A stretch of 50,598 bases of DNA from NCBI GenBank assembly GCA_028281165.1, contig JANQKI010000191.1, positions 1 to 50,598 of the forward strand, written 5' to 3'. The position numbers were made by a program, and so were the translations under genes. The notes beneath the pieces are model-generated. The model made no database searches. It had not been told where the DNA came from and worked only from the letters and a program-made list of their open reading frames with translations. This stretch comes from Opitutaceae bacterium. GTDB lineage: Bacteria; Verrucomicrobiota; Verrucomicrobiia; Opitutales; Opitutaceae. Positions 49,370-50,598 of this stretch are shown in pieces; the first letter of the stretch is position 1; every line of letters starts with the position of its first letter.

Positions 49370-50598
49370 ATGAACTACACAGGCGCGCAAATACTAATAA
49401 AACTGCTGGAGAGGCAGGGCATACGGCAGGCTGCTGGCATTCCTGGCGGGGCCAATTTGCCCATGTACGATGCCCTCTCGCAATCTACTCGAATACGCCA
49501 CATCCTGGCTCGCCACGAGCAAGGGGCTGGCTTTATCGCTCAAGGGCAGGCGAGAGTGACGGGGAAGCCCGCGGTCTTCTTCGCTACTTCTGGTCCAGGA
49601 GTCACCAACGCCGTTACGGCTGTTGCGGATGCGAAACTCGATTCTATTCCGATAATTTGCATAACGGGACAGGTTCCGCAGGAGATGATCGGCACCGATG
49701 CGTTTCAGGAAATCGATACCTACGGATTAGGTGTTCCCATCACGAAGCACAACTTTTTTGCTAGGTCGGCCGAGGAATTGCTGGAAATCGTTCCGGCAGC
49801 TTTTCGTATCGCCCAATCCGGAAGACCGGGTCCTGTCTGGATCGACGTTCCTAAAGATGTCCAAAATGAACGGATACAATTTAATGAATGGCCAAAGATC
49901 GGCATTCCTGATGAGTCTCCTTCCTTCGAATCTGATCGAATTGCGGTAGCTGCGTCGCTGATCAACGAAGCTCAACGACCTGTCATTTACATTGGTGGTG
50001 GAGCTATCCATTCGCAGGCATGTGGCGACGTAAAAGAGCTCATCGACAAAACGGATGCGCCAACGGTTATGACGCTAATGGGATTGGGAGCGATTCCATC
50101 GGATCATCCACAATCGTTGGGGATGCTCGGCATGCATGGGGCTCGCTACACCAATCACGCTCTTGAAGAGTGCGACACATTGATTGCTTTAGGGGCTCGG
50201 TTCGATGATCGAGCGACGGGAAAGGTCGCTCAATTTTGTCCTGACGCTAGGATTGTTCATATCGATATAGACTCCAGCGAATTGCACAAGATCAAGCAGG
50301 CTCATGTCGGCATTCAAGCTGATCTAAAGGAGGCAATGCAACTGCTGTTGCCATTGGTTGAAGAAAAGAAAAGACCAAACTGGAATCAGCGTATTCAATA
50401 TTTGAAACAAACGTTTCCTCTGGATATGCCGAATACCGATGACGTTCTTTCTCCCTATGGGGCTATTTTTCAGACGGCTCGAATGCTGGAGGGAGAAATC
50501 TGCATTACGACGGACGTTGGACAGCATCAGATGCGGGTGGCTCAAATGTTCCCGTTCCAAAAGCCAAGGCAGTGGCTCACCTCCGGTGGATTGGGAAC
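49370..50598 (+). CDS. ilvB: Acetolactate synthase large subunit (3' end beyond window)
   Basis: About 409 codons from the ATG at 49370, open to the right edge. It condenses pyruvate into acetolactate (valine/leucine) or with 2-oxobutyrate (isoleucine) using thiamine diphosphate. The catalytic Glu is residue 50 in RHEQGAGF. Further family motifs are ATSGPGVTNAVTAVADAK, TGQVPQEMIGTDAFQE and SGRPGPVWIDVPKDVQ, then the FAD-binding middle domain and the start of the third domain (TTDVGQHQMRVAQMF). A small regulatory subunit (ilvH/ilvN) and other branched-chain genes probably follow outside the window. Expression is set by the attenuator just upstream. Confidence 0.95.
   Translation, partial: MNYTGAQILIKLLERQGIRQAAGIPGGANLPMYDALSQSTRIRHILARHEQGAGFIAQGQARVTGKPAVFFATSGPGVTNAVTAVADAKLDSIPIICITGQVPQEMIGTDAFQEIDTYGLGVPITKHNFFARSAEELLEIVPAAFRIAQSGRPGPVWIDVPKDVQNERIQFNEWPKIGIPDESPSFESDRIAVAASLINEAQRPVIYIGGGAIHSQACGDVKELIDKTDAPTVMTLMGLGAIPSDHPQSLGMLGMHGARYTNHALEECDTLIALGARFDDRATGKVAQFCPDARIVHIDIDSSELHKIKQAHVGIQADLKEAMQLLLPLVEEKKRPNWNQRIQYLKQTFPLDMPNTDDVLSPYGAIFQTARMLEGEICITTDVGQHQMRVAQMFPFQKPRQWLTSGGLG

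Overview
The window looks like a chromosome segment of a marine, polysaccharide-degrading member of Verrucomicrobiota, probably class Opitutia. This is inferred from gene content: three type I sulfatases, TonB-dependent receptors with an N-terminal SPFVV/ESFTV box, a hybrid two-component-type regulator, OPT-like permeases of the DUF6784/6785 type and DUF1835 proteins. GC content is moderate, and no phage or transposase genes, tRNAs, rRNAs or CRISPR array were seen.

Layout. (1) 1-7332: a small sulfated-glycan locus with a sulfatase cut by the left edge, a TonB receptor, a divergent membrane-anchored AraC-type regulator whose phosphorelay residues are all lost, and a second sulfatase. (2) 8178-21394: eight same-strand genes, five of the seven junctions overlapping or within 2 bp. 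They encode an OPT-like permease, an unknown protein, a PqqD-like protein, an FtsX/MacB-type permease, an ABC ATPase, a 1608-residue M28-like pseudo-peptidase fused to an FtsX permease, a second OPT-like permease and a second ABC ATPase. This is the best candidate here for an undescribed multi-gene system. (3) 21524-28866: an epimerase-like SDR, an ankyrin pseudogene, a TonB receptor, a sodium:solute symporter and a LacI regulator. (4) 28929-38046, minus strand: a catabolic cluster with cyclase-family hydrolase, zinc alcohol dehydrogenase, cupin, transketolase, CoA-acylating semialdehyde dehydrogenase, SDR, AllA-like cupin and a sulfatase without signal peptide. A divergent AraC regulator lies at its upstream end. 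(5) 39962-44842: a giant calcineurin-phosphoesterase/STAND-NTPase/TPR protein with ten 105-bp repeats, organised like antiviral STAND NTPases, beside a DUF1835 gene. (6) 46643-48990: a BtuB-like receptor behind a cobalamin riboswitch. (7) 49169-50598: a Val/Leu-rich leader peptide, an intrinsic attenuator and the start of acetolactate synthase.

Links between regions. The 8-mer TACGGGTA sits in near-palindromic context upstream of the TonB receptor, the LacI gene and the catabolic cluster. This suggests one LacI-controlled regulon for uptake (receptor, symporter) and breakdown (cluster 4). Five intergenic palindromic elements, each about 60-140 bp, are scattered between 21.4 and 46.6 kb and look like copies of one degenerate repeat family. 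Genes cut by the window edges (the first sulfatase and acetolactate synthase) were translated by hand.
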